From assembly GCF_002812485.1 (NCBI RefSeq), contig NZ_CP025003.1, positions 2,480,001 through 2,544,000 on the forward strand: a stretch of 64,000 nt of DNA, in the 5' to 3' direction. Below are positions 1-9,385 of the stretch, piece by piece; the stretch's first letter is position 1; each line of letters begins with the position of its first letter. Source of the stretch: Dickeya fangzhongdai. GTDB taxonomy: Bacteria > Pseudomonadota > Gammaproteobacteria > Enterobacterales > Enterobacteriaceae. The position numbers and the translations under genes were made by a program. The notes under the pieces are model-generated. The model was not told the origin of the DNA and made no database searches. It saw only the letters and a program-made list of their open reading frames with translations.

Positions 1-746
1 CCCTGAACGTCCAGCGCCAGTTTTTTCAGCGTTAGCTTGACGTCGCCGACTTCGAGATCGAATTTGCCTTTGCGGGTATCGCTGTTAAGCGCCAGATCCT
101 GCAGCGTCAGTTTTTCGTTCTGTCCCTGCAGATTGGGTTTTTCCATCGTTAGATTAGCGACATTCCCCATCACTTTGCCCGCCCGCAGATCGCCGGCCAG
201 ATCCACCAGCAGCGTGGTGCCGCTGAAATTGGCCTTCATTTCCGGGCTCTGAACGTCCAGCGCTTCCAGCGTGACGGCGGAGTGCGTGTCGCCGCTGTAA
301 TCGATACGGCTATCGGCAGTGATGAACGGTTTGTTTTTGGTCAGTTCAAACAGCGCTTTTACCGAGTCGGTATTGGCCAGTTCGCCGTGCACGGCCGCCA
401 TTGCCGGCTTCAGGCTAAACTGGCTGGCGGTGAGCGGGAAAGGGCCGTGGAAGACGGTGGTGTTAAACACCACTTCTTCGTTCGCGGCCAACAGATGCTG
501 ACGGGCGTCGGAACCGTCTGACTGTACCACCAGGGCAACCTGGCTTGTGAATATGCCGCGCTGATAGTCGCGGAATGTCACCTTGATGCCCGCCTGCGGG
601 TAGGCGTTTTTCAGCCCGTTGTTCAGGTTGTCGGTAACTTCGCCGATGTGTTGCTCAATCTGTTTACCGGTAAACCAGGAGGCGCCCCCCCAGGCCGCTG
701 CGAGTGCAATAACGATTCCCGCCGCTACCACTGTTTTTTTGGCCAC
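1..746 (-). CDS. ydgA: YdgA/DUF945 family protein, 3' end cut by window
   Basis: The reading frame opens with GTG at 746, preceded by AAGGAAA about nine bases upstream, and stays open to the left edge, so the C-terminal part is missing. The N-terminus is a lysine-containing start followed by one hydrophobic segment (about residues 5-22), then a long soluble region. The visible sequence (ASWFTGKQIEQHI near residue 23, then repeated NLTM/LTLQDL-type beta-rich segments) fits the DUF945 family, which is anchored in the inner membrane and faces the periplasm; its role is not established. In E. coli ydgA also sits directly beside manA, which supports the call. The distance to manA is only 57 bases and the genes are co-directional, so co-transcription is likely. 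Confidence 0.8.
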   Translation of the reverse strand, partial: MAKKTVVAAGIVIALAAAWGGASWFTGKQIEQHIGEVTDNLNNGLKNAYPQAGIKVTFRDYQRGIFTSQVALVVQSDGSDARQHLLAANEEVVFNTTVFHGPFPLTASQFSLKPAMAAVHGELANTDSVKALFELTKNKPFITADSRIDYSGDTHSAVTLEALDVQSPEMKANFSGTTLLVDLAGDLRAGKVMGNVANLTMEKPNLQGQNEKLTLQDLALNSDTRKGKFDLEVGDVKLTLKKLALDVQ

Positions 747-803
747 GCTATATATTTCCTTGTTGATTCACGGTGTCGTATCCCTCATCGGGAGTACATA
801 GCT

Positions 804-1988
804 TTATACCATTAAAGGCCGGTTATAGACGCGGGCAATCTGACCCTGGCCCTGAACCTGAACCGGTGATTCGCTGGCGGAGATAAAGCAGGATTCGCCT
901 GGCAGCAGCTTGACCTGTTGAGCCCCTTTTTCCAGCACCGCCTGGCCTTCGACGCAAAAAATTATCGCCGCGCTCTGTTGGCTGAGCGTTTGCGGCGCAT
1001 CCGTAAGATAATGCAGTGAAAAGGCAAAGTCATCGACCGGAATGGGGAAACTCAGTTCATTGGCCGTTTTTATCGGCGAGGTGAGCAGAGAAGCGGCAGG
1101 TTTCGATTCGAAACGGACGTTGGCGAGCAGCTCGGGAATATCAATATATTTGGGCGTCAGGCCGGCGCGCAGGACGTTGTCCGAATTGGCCATCACTTCC
1201 AGCGCCACGCCCTGCAGGTAGGCATGCGGGGTTTCGGCATACAGGAACATGGCTTCGCCGGGTTTCAGCGTGACGACATTCAGCAATAGCGGAGAGAACA
1301 GACCGCCGTCATCAGGGTAAAACTGCGCAATAAATCGGATGGTATCCCAGGGTTCGCCGTGTTGACTATCCAGCACGCGTTTCAGTTCTGCGATAGCCGA
1401 CGCTTTCTGTTCGCCGTTCATGCTTAACAGGCTGGAGAACAGCGTTGTCAGCGTCTGGCTGTCCGGGCGCTGTAAAAACGCGGCGATCGCCGGATGGGCG
1501 TCGGCCAGCGGCTGCAAAAGACCGGCAATCTCGGTCAGTTCGCGAAAGCCGTTCATCGCCAGGTAGGAGGTAAGGGCGAAGACCAGTTCCGGTTTGTGGT
1601 TGGCGTCCTTGTAATTGCGTTGGGGAGAATCCAGCGCGATGCCGGCGGCATTTTCCCGGGTGAATCCCGCCTCGGCGGCGGATTTATTCGGGTGTACCTG
1701 AATCGACAGCGGCTGTTCGGCGCACAATACCTTGAACAGGAACGGCAATTCGCCAAAGCGCTGGGCTACCGCATCACCCAGAAAACCGGGCTGATCGCTA
1801 TTGATCAACTCCCGCAGATTGTGCGTTTGCCCTTGCTCGTCAAGCAGCAGAGAACTGCTTTTCGGATGTGCGCCCATCCACAGTTCCGCCATTGGAAGGT
1901 TACCCGGGTTTTCAATCCCATACAGTTCAGTTAACGCGTGTTTACTGCCCCAAGCGTAATTCTGCACACTGTTGCGCATTTTTTGCAT
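804..1988 (-). CDS. manA: Mannose-6-phosphate isomerase, class I
   Basis: This cytoplasmic zinc enzyme interconverts mannose 6-phosphate and fructose 6-phosphate, feeding mannose into glycolysis and supplying GDP-mannose precursors. The product is 394 residues, close to the 391 of E. coli. The N-terminus MQKMRNSVQNYAWGSK and the block PMAELWMGAHPKSS match ManA almost exactly. Zinc-ligand segments SIQVHPNK (about residue 95), KPELVFAL (about 133) and FLYAETPHAYLQG (about 250) are present. The ATG at 1988 was kept because the family starts MQK. The neighbours ydgA (downstream) and fumC (divergent) reproduce the E. coli order, without the extra fumA gene found there. Confidence 0.97.
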   Translation of the reverse strand: MQKMRNSVQNYAWGSKHALTELYGIENPGNLPMAELWMGAHPKSSSLLLDEQGQTHNLRELINSDQPGFLGDAVAQRFGELPFLFKVLCAEQPLSIQVHPNKSAAEAGFTRENAAGIALDSPQRNYKDANHKPELVFALTSYLAMNGFRELTEIAGLLQPLADAHPAIAAFLQRPDSQTLTTLFSSLLSMNGEQKASAIAELKRVLDSQHGEPWDTIRFIAQFYPDDGGLFSPLLLNVVTLKPGEAMFLYAETPHAYLQGVALEVMANSDNVLRAGLTPKYIDIPELLANVRFESKPAASLLTSPIKTANELSFPIPVDDFAFSLHYLTDAPQTLSQQSAAIIFCVEGQAVLEKGAQQVKLLPGESCFISASESPVQVQGQGQIARVYNRPLMV

Positions 1989-2165
1989 AATATTTTCCTG
2001 TCATTAAACAGATTGTTAATTTCCATAACGGCGACGGTGGAAACTCCGCTGGAAAGGACTGCACCGTCTTAATGCACGCCATGTTAATGCTTTATATGCC
2101 ATGATTCCAGAAGGGTAAAAATTCGCACTCATCTGAAAGTGACTTGTTTTGCAAAGGAGAAAACC

Positions 2166-3563
2166 ATGTCAGACACTCGAATCGAAAAAGACTCCATGGG
2201 GCCGATTGCCGTACCGGCAGCGCACCTTTGGGGAGCTCAGACCCAGCGCTCGCTGGAGCATTTCCGTATTTCGGAAGAGAAAATGCCGAGAGCGCTGATC
2301 GTGGCGCTGGCGCAAACCAAGCGGGCGGCCGCCCGCGTTAATATGGATCTGGGGCTGTTGCCTGCCGATAAGGGCGACGCCATTCTTCAGGCCGCGGACG
2401 AGGTACTGAACGGGCTGCACGCCGGCGAATTCCCGCTGGCTATCTGGCAGACCGGCTCCGGTACCCAGACCAATATGAATATGAACGAAGTGCTGGCGAA
2501 TCGGGCCAGCGAAGTGTTGGGCGGTGTGCGGGGCAACGAACGACTGGTGCATCCGAATGACGATGTCAATAAGAGCCAGAGTTCTAACGATGTTTTCCCC
2601 ACCGCGATGCATGTGGCGGCGGTCACCGTGGTGCGGGAACACCTGATCCCTGAGCTGAACGTGTTGCAGCAAACGCTGGCGGATAAAGCCGCGCAATTTG
2701 TCGATATCGTCAAAATCGGCCGAACCCATTTGCAGGACGCGACGCCGCTGACGCTGGGGCAGGAGATTTCCGGCTGGGTGGCGATGCTGGCGCATAATTT
2801 GCGTCACATCGAAAACAGTATTCCGCACCTGTGCGAACTGGCGTTGGGCGGCACCGCGGTCGGTACCGGATTAAATACGCACCCGGAATACGCGGTGCGG
2901 GTGGCGGCGGAACTGGCGTCGCTGACCGGTCACCCGTTTGTCACCGCGCCGAACAAGTTTGAAGCGTTAGCCACCTGCGACGCACTGGTTCACGGGCACG
3001 GCGCCTTGAAAGGGCTGGCGGCATCGTTGATGAAAATTGCCAACGATGTTCGCTGGCTGGCGTCCGGGCCGCGTTGCGGTATCGGCGAAATCGCCATTCC
3101 GGAAAACGAACCGGGCAGTTCCATCATGCCGGGCAAGGTCAATCCTACGCAGTGTGAAGCCATGACCATGCTGTGTTGCCAGGTGATGGGAAACGATGTG
3201 GCGGTAAACATGGGCGGCGCGTCCGGTAATTTCGAATTGAACGTGTTCCGTCCGATGGTGATCCACAACTTCCTGCAGTCGGTACGGCTGCTGGCTGACG
3301 GCATGAAAAGTTTCAACGAGCATTGCGCCGTCGGGATTGAGCCTAATCGCGAGCGCATCAACCATCTGTTGAATGAGTCGCTGATGCTGGTGACGGCGCT
3401 CAATCCGCACATCGGTTATGACAAAGCGGCGGAAATCGCCAAAAAAGCCCATAAAGAAGGGCTGACGCTGAAAGCGTCGGCGTTGAAGCTGGGCTACCTG
3501 ACCGAAGAACAGTTCACCCAGTGGGTACGTCCGGAAGATATGGTTGGCAGTATGAAGTCTTAA
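2166..3563 (+). CDS. fumC: Class II fumarate hydratase
   Basis: The oxygen-stable, iron-independent fumarase of the TCA cycle converts fumarate to L-malate in the cytoplasm. The 465-residue product carries the fumarase/aspartase signature [11 protein letters not shown] at about residue 318, the [14 protein letters not shown] block near 130 and [11 protein letters not shown] near 262. The ATG at 2166 is preceded by AAAGGAG with good spacing, and the next residues ([11 protein letters not shown]) resemble the E. coli N-terminus; an in-frame start at 2139 would add nine residues without a better ribosome site. It ends three bases before the convergent tus gene. In E. coli fumC is induced by SoxS; no soxbox was identified here with confidence. 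Confidence 0.97.
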   Translation: MSDTRIEKDSMGPIAVPAAHLWGAQTQRSLEHFRISEEKMPRALIVALAQTKRAAARVNMDLGLLPADKGDAILQAADEVLNGLHAGEFPLAIWQTGSGTQTNMNMNEVLANRASEVLGGVRGNERLVHPNDDVNKSQSSNDVFPTAMHVAAVTVVREHLIPELNVLQQTLADKAAQFVDIVKIGRTHLQDATPLTLGQEISGWVAMLAHNLRHIENSIPHLCELALGGTAVGTGLNTHPEYAVRVAAELASLTGHPFVTAPNKFEALATCDALVHGHGALKGLAASLMKIANDVRWLASGPRCGIGEIAIPENEPGSSIMPGKVNPTQCEAMTMLCCQVMGNDVAVNMGGASGNFELNVFRPMVIHNFLQSVRLLADGMKSFNEHCAVGIEPNRERINHLLNESLMLVTALNPHIGYDKAAEIAKKAHKEGLTLKASALKLGYLTEEQFTQWVRPEDMVGSMKS

Positions 3564-3566
3564 CGC

Positions 3567-4493
3567 TCACATGCCGTCATCGGTGTACAGATGCAGCCGG
3601 GGGATCAATAGCCGTAATGGCTTGGCTTTGGGACGGTGCCGGTGCTGAATGTTGTCAGCGTCGTAGTCGTTCAGTTCGCCCATCACGGGTACCGCGTCCT
3701 GGCGGCATAACACCAGCAACGGCGAAGGGCAGGGATACTGCACCTGCTTCTGCTGCTCCTGATACCAGACTCTGGCGATAGGCTGCACTTTCACCGGTCG
3801 TTTTATTTTCAGCGACGCCTGCTCCGGCAGGCGTTTTACATCACGGATTTCCTGCTCCAGCAGGGACGCCCACTGTTCCTTGCTGTACGGCGCCTGGCTG
3901 CGCCCGGCGCGCAGGCTTTTCTCCAGTTTTTCCAGCAACTCATCGCGGGTGATATTTTTGATGATGTTCTTATTGGCCCAGCCAAATCGCACCGACGTCG
4001 GGTCGACCAGCAGGGTAATAGTGCGGTAGGCGCTGAGCGTGATCAGCCCTTTTAAGTGGGTATGAACAAAATCGAAACGTTGCTCCGGTTCCAGCCCGGA
4101 TTCCACCGTAATGATCTGTTCGAGTTCTTTTTTCCGCGCGTTGATATCGGTAATTAACTGATACGCCTGCAGGTATTCCGGCTGATCAACCCGAAAACAC
4201 AGCACGCCGGGCAGGCGAATCGCCGCTTTGCTGCTGACGGTTTCCGCGTGGTGGTGAATAAATAGATGGCGAAAATGCTGTAAGCCGGCGTCGCATGCGT
4301 CATCGCCTGTTACTGGTGTGACGTGAATCTGCGTGACCGGGTCGTGCTCGGTGCCTTTCTCTACCGGCGGAAGGGTAAAAATGTGCCCGCCGGCAAAGCG
4401 AAAGGTCCGAAACAACTGATGCATGTCGGACAATTGCGCTTCAAGGGTAGTGAAGCAATGATTCATACGCTCGATCAGATCATAGGCTGCCAT
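3567..4493 (-). CDS. tus: DNA replication terminus site-binding protein Tus
   Basis: Tus binds Ter sites as a monomer and blocks DnaB helicase from one side only. The 308-residue product aligns with E. coli Tus without gaps through residue 180. The pocket that captures cytosine 6 of Ter when the fork arrives at the non-permissive face is fully kept: I79, F140, H144, G149 and L150. The DNA-binding strand with KIKRPVKVQPIARVWY (about residue 232) is also conserved. A Ter site lies nine bases upstream of the start codon, as TerB does in E. coli, where Tus bound to it represses its own gene. The gene converges on fumC with a three-base gap. Directly beyond lies ynfM, so the rstAB and pntAB block that separates them in E. 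coli is absent. Confidence 0.97.
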   Translation of the reverse strand: MAAYDLIERMNHCFTTLEAQLSDMHQLFRTFRFAGGHIFTLPPVEKGTEHDPVTQIHVTPVTGDDACDAGLQHFRHLFIHHHAETVSSKAAIRLPGVLCFRVDQPEYLQAYQLITDINARKKELEQIITVESGLEPEQRFDFVHTHLKGLITLSAYRTITLLVDPTSVRFGWANKNIIKNITRDELLEKLEKSLRAGRSQAPYSKEQWASLLEQEIRDVKRLPEQASLKIKRPVKVQPIARVWYQEQQKQVQYPCPSPLLVLCRQDAVPVMGELNDYDADNIQHRHRPKAKPLRLLIPRLHLYTDDGM

Positions 4494-4501
4494 ACAACAT
4501 C

Positions 4502-4524
4502 CATTTAGTTACAACATACTTATG
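4502..4524 (-). other. Replication termination site Ter (tus-proximal, terB-like)
   Basis: Read on the minus strand this 23-base site contains ATAAGTATGTTGTAACTAAA, identical over that core to E. coli TerB; the differences are only in the outermost bases. The G-C pair at position 6 (the cytosine trapped by Tus) is present. The non-permissive end is at the right (4524 side), so forks moving leftward through the window should be stopped. It overlaps the region just upstream of the tus start codon, which implies autorepression of tus as in E. coli. Confidence 0.95.
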
Positions 4525-4579
4525 CATTCTAATCTAAACGCTCAGTTTAGCAACTAGCATTACTATCGTTTTAGCAGCG

Positions 4580-4640
4580 AAAAAAGCGGAGAGAGACGGT
4601 GGGGAGACTCACCGGCCGGCGCGTTCTGGCTCGGTGAGTC
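4580..4640 (-). terminator. Possible terminator after ynfM
   Basis: A nine-base perfect stem (GACTCACCG at 4606-4614 with CGGTGAGTC at 4632-4640) lies 25 bases past the ynfM stop. On the minus strand it is followed about 20 bases later by a T6 run at 4580-4585; the long gap before the T run lowers confidence. Confidence 0.45.
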
Positions 4641-4664
4641 GCAAATGATACCATTACTGGTGAA

Positions 4665-5948
4665 TTACACCGTGTTTTTCAGGGAATTCAGTTTCAACCC
4701 GATCCACAGCGCCAGTACCAGCAGGCATGACAGAAACAGTACCAGACCGGTCCAGCCGTAGTGGTACCAGAAGAAACCGCCGGAGGTACCAGCCAGGCTC
4801 GACCCCAGATAATAGCAGAACAGATACTGGGATGATGCCTGGCCTCTGGCGCGCAGCGCCCGCACGCCAATCCAACTGCTGGCGACCGAGTGGGCGGCAA
4901 AGAACCCCGCCGCGAACAGCATCATCCCGGCGAACATTATCAGCAGCGAGCTGAACAGGGTCAGCAGCAGACCGGACAGCATCAGGGCCACACTGCCGAC
5001 CAGCACCGGTCCCCGGCCAAAACGGGCGATCATCGCCCCGGCGCGCGGGGAAGCGTAGCTACCGGTCAGGTAGACCACCGACAACAATCCTACGACAGTC
5101 TGACTCAGGTTATAGGGTGCGCCCAGCAACCGATAGCCAATGTAGTTGAACAGGGTGACAAAGGTCCCCATCAGCAGGAAACCCTCGGCGAACAACAACG
5201 GCAAACCCGCGTCACGCCAGTGCAGGCGGACATTGATCCACAGTGTTTTGGGCCGCAGCGAACCCGCGCGAAAATGGCGGGAATCAGGCAAGATCCGCCA
5301 GAACGTCAGCGAGGCCAGCAGGGCGACCACGCCGATGCAGGCGATAGAGACACGCCAGTTGAAAAAATCGGTAATAACCCCGGTCAGCAGGCGCCCGCTC
5401 ATGCCGCCAATAGAGTTGCCGCTGATGTATAACCCCATTGAGAACGCCACCACGCTGGGGTGAATTTCTTCGCTCAGGTACGTCATCGCCACCGCCGCCA
5501 CACCGCTGAGCGATAAGCCAACCAGCGCCCGCATGGCCAGTAGTCCCGTCCAGTTCGTCATCATCGAACCAATCAGGGTACAGACCGAGGCCAGCAACAG
5601 GGACACCACCATCACATTTTTACGACCGATGGTGTCCGACAGCGGGCCGGTAAACAATAACCCGACCGCCATGGTAATGGTGGAGACAGAGAGCGACAGG
5701 CTGCTGGTTGCCGGCGACACGCCAAACGCCTGCGACAGCACCGGCAGTATCGGTTGCACGCAGTACAGTAAAGCGAACGTCGCCAGGCCGGCGGAAAACA
5801 GCGCCAACGTGACGCGAATGAACGTCGGCGTACCTCGGGTGATAAACGGATTTTTATAAACGGGCGCGTGAGTGTTGCGTTGAGGTTGAATGTCGTCGGT
5901 GACAGAAACGGACATTCCTTGTGCAGACAGCGGGGTACTCAAAATCAA
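4665..5948 (-). CDS. ynfM: MFS transporter, YnfM family
   Basis: A 12-helix inner-membrane major facilitator protein of about 427 residues; the substrate is unknown (annotated as a putative efflux permease in E. coli). The block RVTLALFSAGLATFALLY and the loop motif LFTGPLSDTIGRK (about residue 100) match YnfM closely, as do SGNSIGGMSGR and FAAHSVASSWIG. The start is uncertain: TTG at 5948 directly abuts AAGGA, TTG at 5942 has a six-base spacing from it, and an ATG lies at 5915. It is divergent from ynfL, which very probably regulates it; the same divergent pair exists in E. coli. About 105 AT-rich bases separate the two starts. Confidence 0.92.
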   Translation of the reverse strand: MILSTPLSAQGMSVSVTDDIQPQRNTHAPVYKNPFITRGTPTFIRVTLALFSAGLATFALLYCVQPILPVLSQAFGVSPATSSLSLSVSTITMAVGLLFTGPLSDTIGRKNVMVVSLLLASVCTLIGSMMTNWTGLLAMRALVGLSLSGVAAVAMTYLSEEIHPSVVAFSMGLYISGNSIGGMSGRLLTGVITDFFNWRVSIACIGVVALLASLTFWRILPDSRHFRAGSLRPKTLWINVRLHWRDAGLPLLFAEGFLLMGTFVTLFNYIGYRLLGAPYNLSQTVVGLLSVVYLTGSYASPRAGAMIARFGRGPVLVGSVALMLSGLLLTLFSSLLIMFAGMMLFAAGFFAAHSVASSWIGVRALRARGQASSQYLFCYYLGSSLAGTSGGFFWYHYGWTGLVLFLSCLLVLALWIGLKLNSLKNTV

Positions 5949-6053
5949 TCCTTATCCGGAAAAAATACGGCAGAAACATCAGTGAGCGCATCATAGAATT
6001 GGCTCGATTGTTTTGTATAATATATTAATCATTAATAATGATACTTTATAAAT

Positions 6054-6968
6054 ATGAATATCGAACTCAGACATTTACGCTACTTTATTGCCGTAGCGGA
6101 AGAACTTCATTTCGGGCGCGCCGCTGAAAAGCTGCATATCTCCCAGCCACCGCTCAGTCAGCAGATACAGGCGCTGGAAGAGCAAATCGGCGCCCAACTG
6201 CTGGAACGTAACAATCGCAACGTGCGCCTGACCCAGGCGGGCGAGCTGTTCCTGAAAGAAGCCTGGGCCATCATCAATCAGGTTAATCAGGCGGCGGAGC
6301 GCGCCGCCCGTATCCAGCGCGGGGAAATCGGGGAGCTCAATATCGGTTTCACCTCGTCGGCGCCTTTTGTCAAACAGGTTTCGCGCAGTTTGTTGCAGTT
6401 TCGCCAGAGTTACCCCGAAGTACATATCCAGATGCTGGAGATCAACACCAAACAGCAGATTGAGCCGCTGCTTGACGGCAAGCTGGATCTGGGCGTGATG
6501 CGTAATAATCCGCTGCCGGAAACACTGCGCCATCAGCTGTTGCTACACGAGCCGATGGTCGCGGTGGTGCATGAAGAACATCCGCTGGCCGCCGCCCCCG
6601 GTGGTCACATCAGTATTCAGCAGTTGGCCAACGAACCGTTTGTTTTTTTCGCCCGGGAAGTGGGAACCGCGCTGTACGACGAAGTGCTGACATTGCTCAA
6701 GAAATACGGCATTACCCCTTACATTACCCAGGAAGTTGGCGAGGCGATGACCATTATCGGGCTGGTATCTTCCGGTCTGGGGGTGTCCCTGCTGCCGGCG
6801 TCATTCCGTCGTATCCGGGTAGATGGCGTCAAGTACCTGTCTTTGCAGGAAAAAGATGCTATTAGCGAAATGTGGTTGGTCACTCATCAACACCGGCCGC
6901 TGAACACCGCCGCTCAAACGCTGATCACACTTATGCTGGGCAGCACCGTCAAAAATATGTGCGGTTAA
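6054..6968 (+). CDS. ynfL: LysR-type regulator YnfL
   Basis: A 304-residue LysR-type transcription factor. The N-terminal winged helix (residues 1-60, MNIELRHLRYFIAVAEELHFGRAA, SQPPLSQQIQALE) and the effector-binding domain with GFTSSAPF near residue 97 match E. coli YnfL. The C-terminal part contains EVGEAMTIIGLVSSGLGVSLLPAS, typical of the family. It is divergent from ynfM across an AT-rich intergenic region, so the likely target is ynfM. The inducer is unknown. The ATG at 6054 opens the conserved N-terminus directly; no strong Shine-Dalgarno is seen. Confidence 0.92.
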   Translation: MNIELRHLRYFIAVAEELHFGRAAEKLHISQPPLSQQIQALEEQIGAQLLERNNRNVRLTQAGELFLKEAWAIINQVNQAAERAARIQRGEIGELNIGFTSSAPFVKQVSRSLLQFRQSYPEVHIQMLEINTKQQIEPLLDGKLDLGVMRNNPLPETLRHQLLLHEPMVAVVHEEHPLAAAPGGHISIQQLANEPFVFFAREVGTALYDEVLTLLKKYGITPYITQEVGEAMTIIGLVSSGLGVSLLPASFRRIRVDGVKYLSLQEKDAISEMWLVTHQHRPLNTAAQTLITLMLGSTVKNMCG

Positions 6969-7032
6969 TCACATATCGAATCAAATATTTGACGGCTATT
7001 TACAAAAGCTCCACCATAGCCTCAGTTTTTTA

Positions 7033-7047
7033 TTTTACAGCGTAAAA
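7033..7047. promoter_or_regulatory. Candidate Mlc autoregulatory operator
   Basis: A 15-base palindrome TTTTACAGCGTAAAA lies about 38 bases upstream of the mlc start, within an AT-rich flank. Mlc/NagC-type sites are AT-rich palindromes of this kind and E. coli mlc is autoregulated; the assignment to Mlc is inference. Confidence 0.45.
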
Positions 7048-7084
7048 AATACCAATTACGCCTAATCGCAGGAGCCGTTTCAGA

Positions 7085-8302
7085 GTGATTGTCAGTGGTC
7101 AGCCGGGACACATCGATCAGATTAAACAGATTAATGCAGGTGGCGTTTATCGGCTGATCGATGAAAATGGCCCCATCTCCCGCATCGAGTTGTCAAAACA
7201 GGCCCAGCTAGCTCCTGCCAGCATTACCAAGATTGTGCGCGAACTGATGGAAGCCCATCTGGTACGGGAAACGGAGTATCAGGAAATGGGCAGCCGTGGG
7301 CGCCCGGCTATCGGTCTGGTTTTGGATACCGAAGCCTGGCACTACCTGTCGGTACGGATCAGCAACCAGATCATGACGCTGGCTCTGCGCGATCTCAGCG
7401 GGCACTTGGTCGTGGAGGAACTGGTTGATTTACCTACAGAACATCCGCAATCGTTGCTTGATCGCATCCTGATTGAAATCGATCAGTTTTTTATTCGCCA
7501 TCAGCGCAAACTGGAGCGCCTGACGGCTATCGCCATCACGTCGCCGGGGATGGTGGATTCGTCCACCGGCATCATTCATCGTATGCCGTTTTACGATGTG
7601 GAAGAGATGGCGATCGGCCCGGCGCTGGAAAAGCGCACCGGCGTGCCGGTTTATTTACAGCACGATATCTGCGCCTGGACTATGGCGGAGGCGCTGTTTG
7701 GCGCGTCACGCGGTTGCCAAAACGTCATCCAGATTGTCATCGACCATAACGTGGGCGCCGGCGTCATTACCGGTGGCCGCATCCTGCATGCCGGCAGCCG
7801 GACGCTGGTGGAAATCGGCCATACCCAGGTCGATCCTTACGGCAAACGTTGCTATTGCGGCAATCACGGTTGTCTGGAAACCGTCGCCAGCATAGAAAGC
7901 ATGCTGGAACTGGCCCAACAGCGTCTGAAAGGGTCAATGAGTTCGCTGCTGCACGGCTCGCCGTTAACGGTGGAGTCTTTATGCGACGCCGCGCTAAAGG
8001 GCGATCAATTGGCGAAAGATATTATTGTTGATGTCGGCAATAATGTGGGGCGGATTACCGCCATCATGGTTAACCTGTTCAATCCGGAAAAAATTCTGAT
8101 CGGTTCGCCGCTGAATCAGGCCGCCGATATCCTGTATCCCGCCATCATCGACTGCATTCGCCGTCAGGCGCTGCCGGCCTATAGTCACCACCTGCAAGTG
8201 ACGTCCACCCATTTCTATAATCAGGGGACCGTACCCGGCGCGGCGCTAATCAAGGATGCGCTCTATAACGGCTCTTTGCTGATTAAACTGATGCAGGGCT
8301 AA
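7085..8302 (+). CDS. mlc: Global sugar-PTS repressor Mlc (ROK family)
   Basis: Mlc (DgsA) represses ptsG, manXYZ, ptsHI and malT; dephosphorylated EIICB-Glc sequesters it at the membrane when glucose is transported. The 405-residue product has the N-terminal helix-turn-helix (GPISRIELSKQAQLAPASITKIVREL, about residues 27-52), the ROK core (IDHNVGAGVITGG, about 218-230) and the zinc site CYCGNHGCLE (about 257-266) flanked by EIGHTQVDPYGKR. The start is GTG at 7085, as in E. coli, with AGGAG about nine bases upstream. Neighbours ynfL and ynfK are the same as in E. coli. Confidence 0.97.
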   Translation: MIVSGQPGHIDQIKQINAGGVYRLIDENGPISRIELSKQAQLAPASITKIVRELMEAHLVRETEYQEMGSRGRPAIGLVLDTEAWHYLSVRISNQIMTLALRDLSGHLVVEELVDLPTEHPQSLLDRILIEIDQFFIRHQRKLERLTAIAITSPGMVDSSTGIIHRMPFYDVEEMAIGPALEKRTGVPVYLQHDICAWTMAEALFGASRGCQNVIQIVIDHNVGAGVITGGRILHAGSRTLVEIGHTQVDPYGKRCYCGNHGCLETVASIESMLELAQQRLKGSMSSLLHGSPLTVESLCDAALKGDQLAKDIIVDVGNNVGRITAIMVNLFNPEKILIGSPLNQAADILYPAIIDCIRRQALPAYSHHLQVTSTHFYNQGTVPGAALIKDALYNGSLLIKLMQG

Positions 8303-8456
8303 TCAACGGCGCAATCAAGGCGCGGTTTCCCGTTGACCGACAAAACATTGCGCTAACGCAAGCCGCTCCGGCGGCCCATCCCCTAGACTTTGGACTTCAT
8401 CAGTAAGTTTTTTTGAGGTTTATTTTTCAGGTGGGGCCTGCCGGAGTGGTGTTTTC

Positions 8457-9128
8457 ATGTTAAAGCGTATGTTTGTTACAGGAACGGATACTGCCGTGGG
8501 GAAAACGGTGGTATCGAAGGCGTTATTACAGGCGCTGACGAAAACGGGCAAAACCGTAGTGGGTTATAAACCTGTCGCCAAGAGCTGTACGGAAACGGAA
8601 GAGGGATTGCGTAACAAAGATGCGCTGGTGTTGCAGGAAGCGTCGTCGATCCCATTGACTTACCAGCAGGTTAATCCGGTGTCGTTGCAGGAAGATGAAA
8701 TCAGCGCCAGTGAGCTGGAGATCAATTACTGTGCGATGACCGAGGGCTTGAACCAGCTCAGCGAGTTGTCGGATATGGTTGTCGTCGAGGGCAGCGGCGG
8801 CTGGCGTACATTGATGAACGACATGCGAACCTATTCGGAGTGGGTGGTTCAGGAGCAACTGCCGGTCGTGCTGGTGGTTGGGATCAAGCTCGGTTGTATT
8901 AACCATGCGCTGCTGACGGCGCAAGCCGTTATTAATGATGGGCTACCGCTGGTGGGCTGGGTGGCGAACCGCATCAACCCAGGTCTGGCCAACTATGCCG
9001 AAATCATTCACGCTCTGCGCGAAAAAATCCCCGCGCCTCAACTAGGCGAATTACCGTATCTGCCTCGTGCCGAACAGCGGGACCTGTCCGCTTATATTGA
9101 CCTTTCTGCTATTAACCAGTCGTTCTAA
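8457..9128 (+). CDS. ynfK: Dethiobiotin synthetase paralogue YnfK (BioD2)
   Basis: A 223-residue BioD-family ATPase. BioD closes the ureido ring of dethiobiotin from DAPA, CO2 and ATP in biotin synthesis; YnfK is the second homologue found next to mlc in enterobacteria and its physiological need is unclear. The Walker A motif GTDTAVGKT is at residues 9-17, the second conserved lysine lies in YKPVAKSC (about 38-44), and VVVEGSGGW (about 109) is the family carboxylate/phosphate loop. It follows mlc with a 154-base gap. Confidence 0.92.
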   Translation: MLKRMFVTGTDTAVGKTVVSKALLQALTKTGKTVVGYKPVAKSCTETEEGLRNKDALVLQEASSIPLTYQQVNPVSLQEDEISASELEINYCAMTEGLNQLSELSDMVVVEGSGGWRTLMNDMRTYSEWVVQEQLPVVLVVGIKLGCINHALLTAQAVINDGLPLVGWVANRINPGLANYAEIIHALREKIPAPQLGELPYLPRAEQRDLSAYIDLSAINQSF

Positions 9129-9255
9129 TTTAACCAGTCGTTTTACTAATCTGGCAGACACATTCCCTGTTCGTTATCCCAAAGAGCAGGGCATTCTTTA
9201 TAGCTGTGCCTGAGTATCCGTATCCGCCCGCTTTTCACTTGTCTAAATGAAGGGC

Positions 9256-9279
9256 AAAAAAGGGGGAGCGTTGTCCCCC
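9256..9279 (-). terminator. Rho-independent terminator for ynfD
   Basis: On the minus strand GGGGGA, a six-base loop and TCCCCC form a hairpin followed by six T residues, about 105 bases beyond the ynfD stop. Confidence 0.7.
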
Positions 9280-9385
9280 GGAGATCGGTTAGCCTGTTTA
9301 AGCATTAAGCATTAAGTATCAACGTGTTGTATCGGTTGACTATTTCTGCCAGTGCTGCCAGTAACGACGTGTTTTCCGAAACCGG

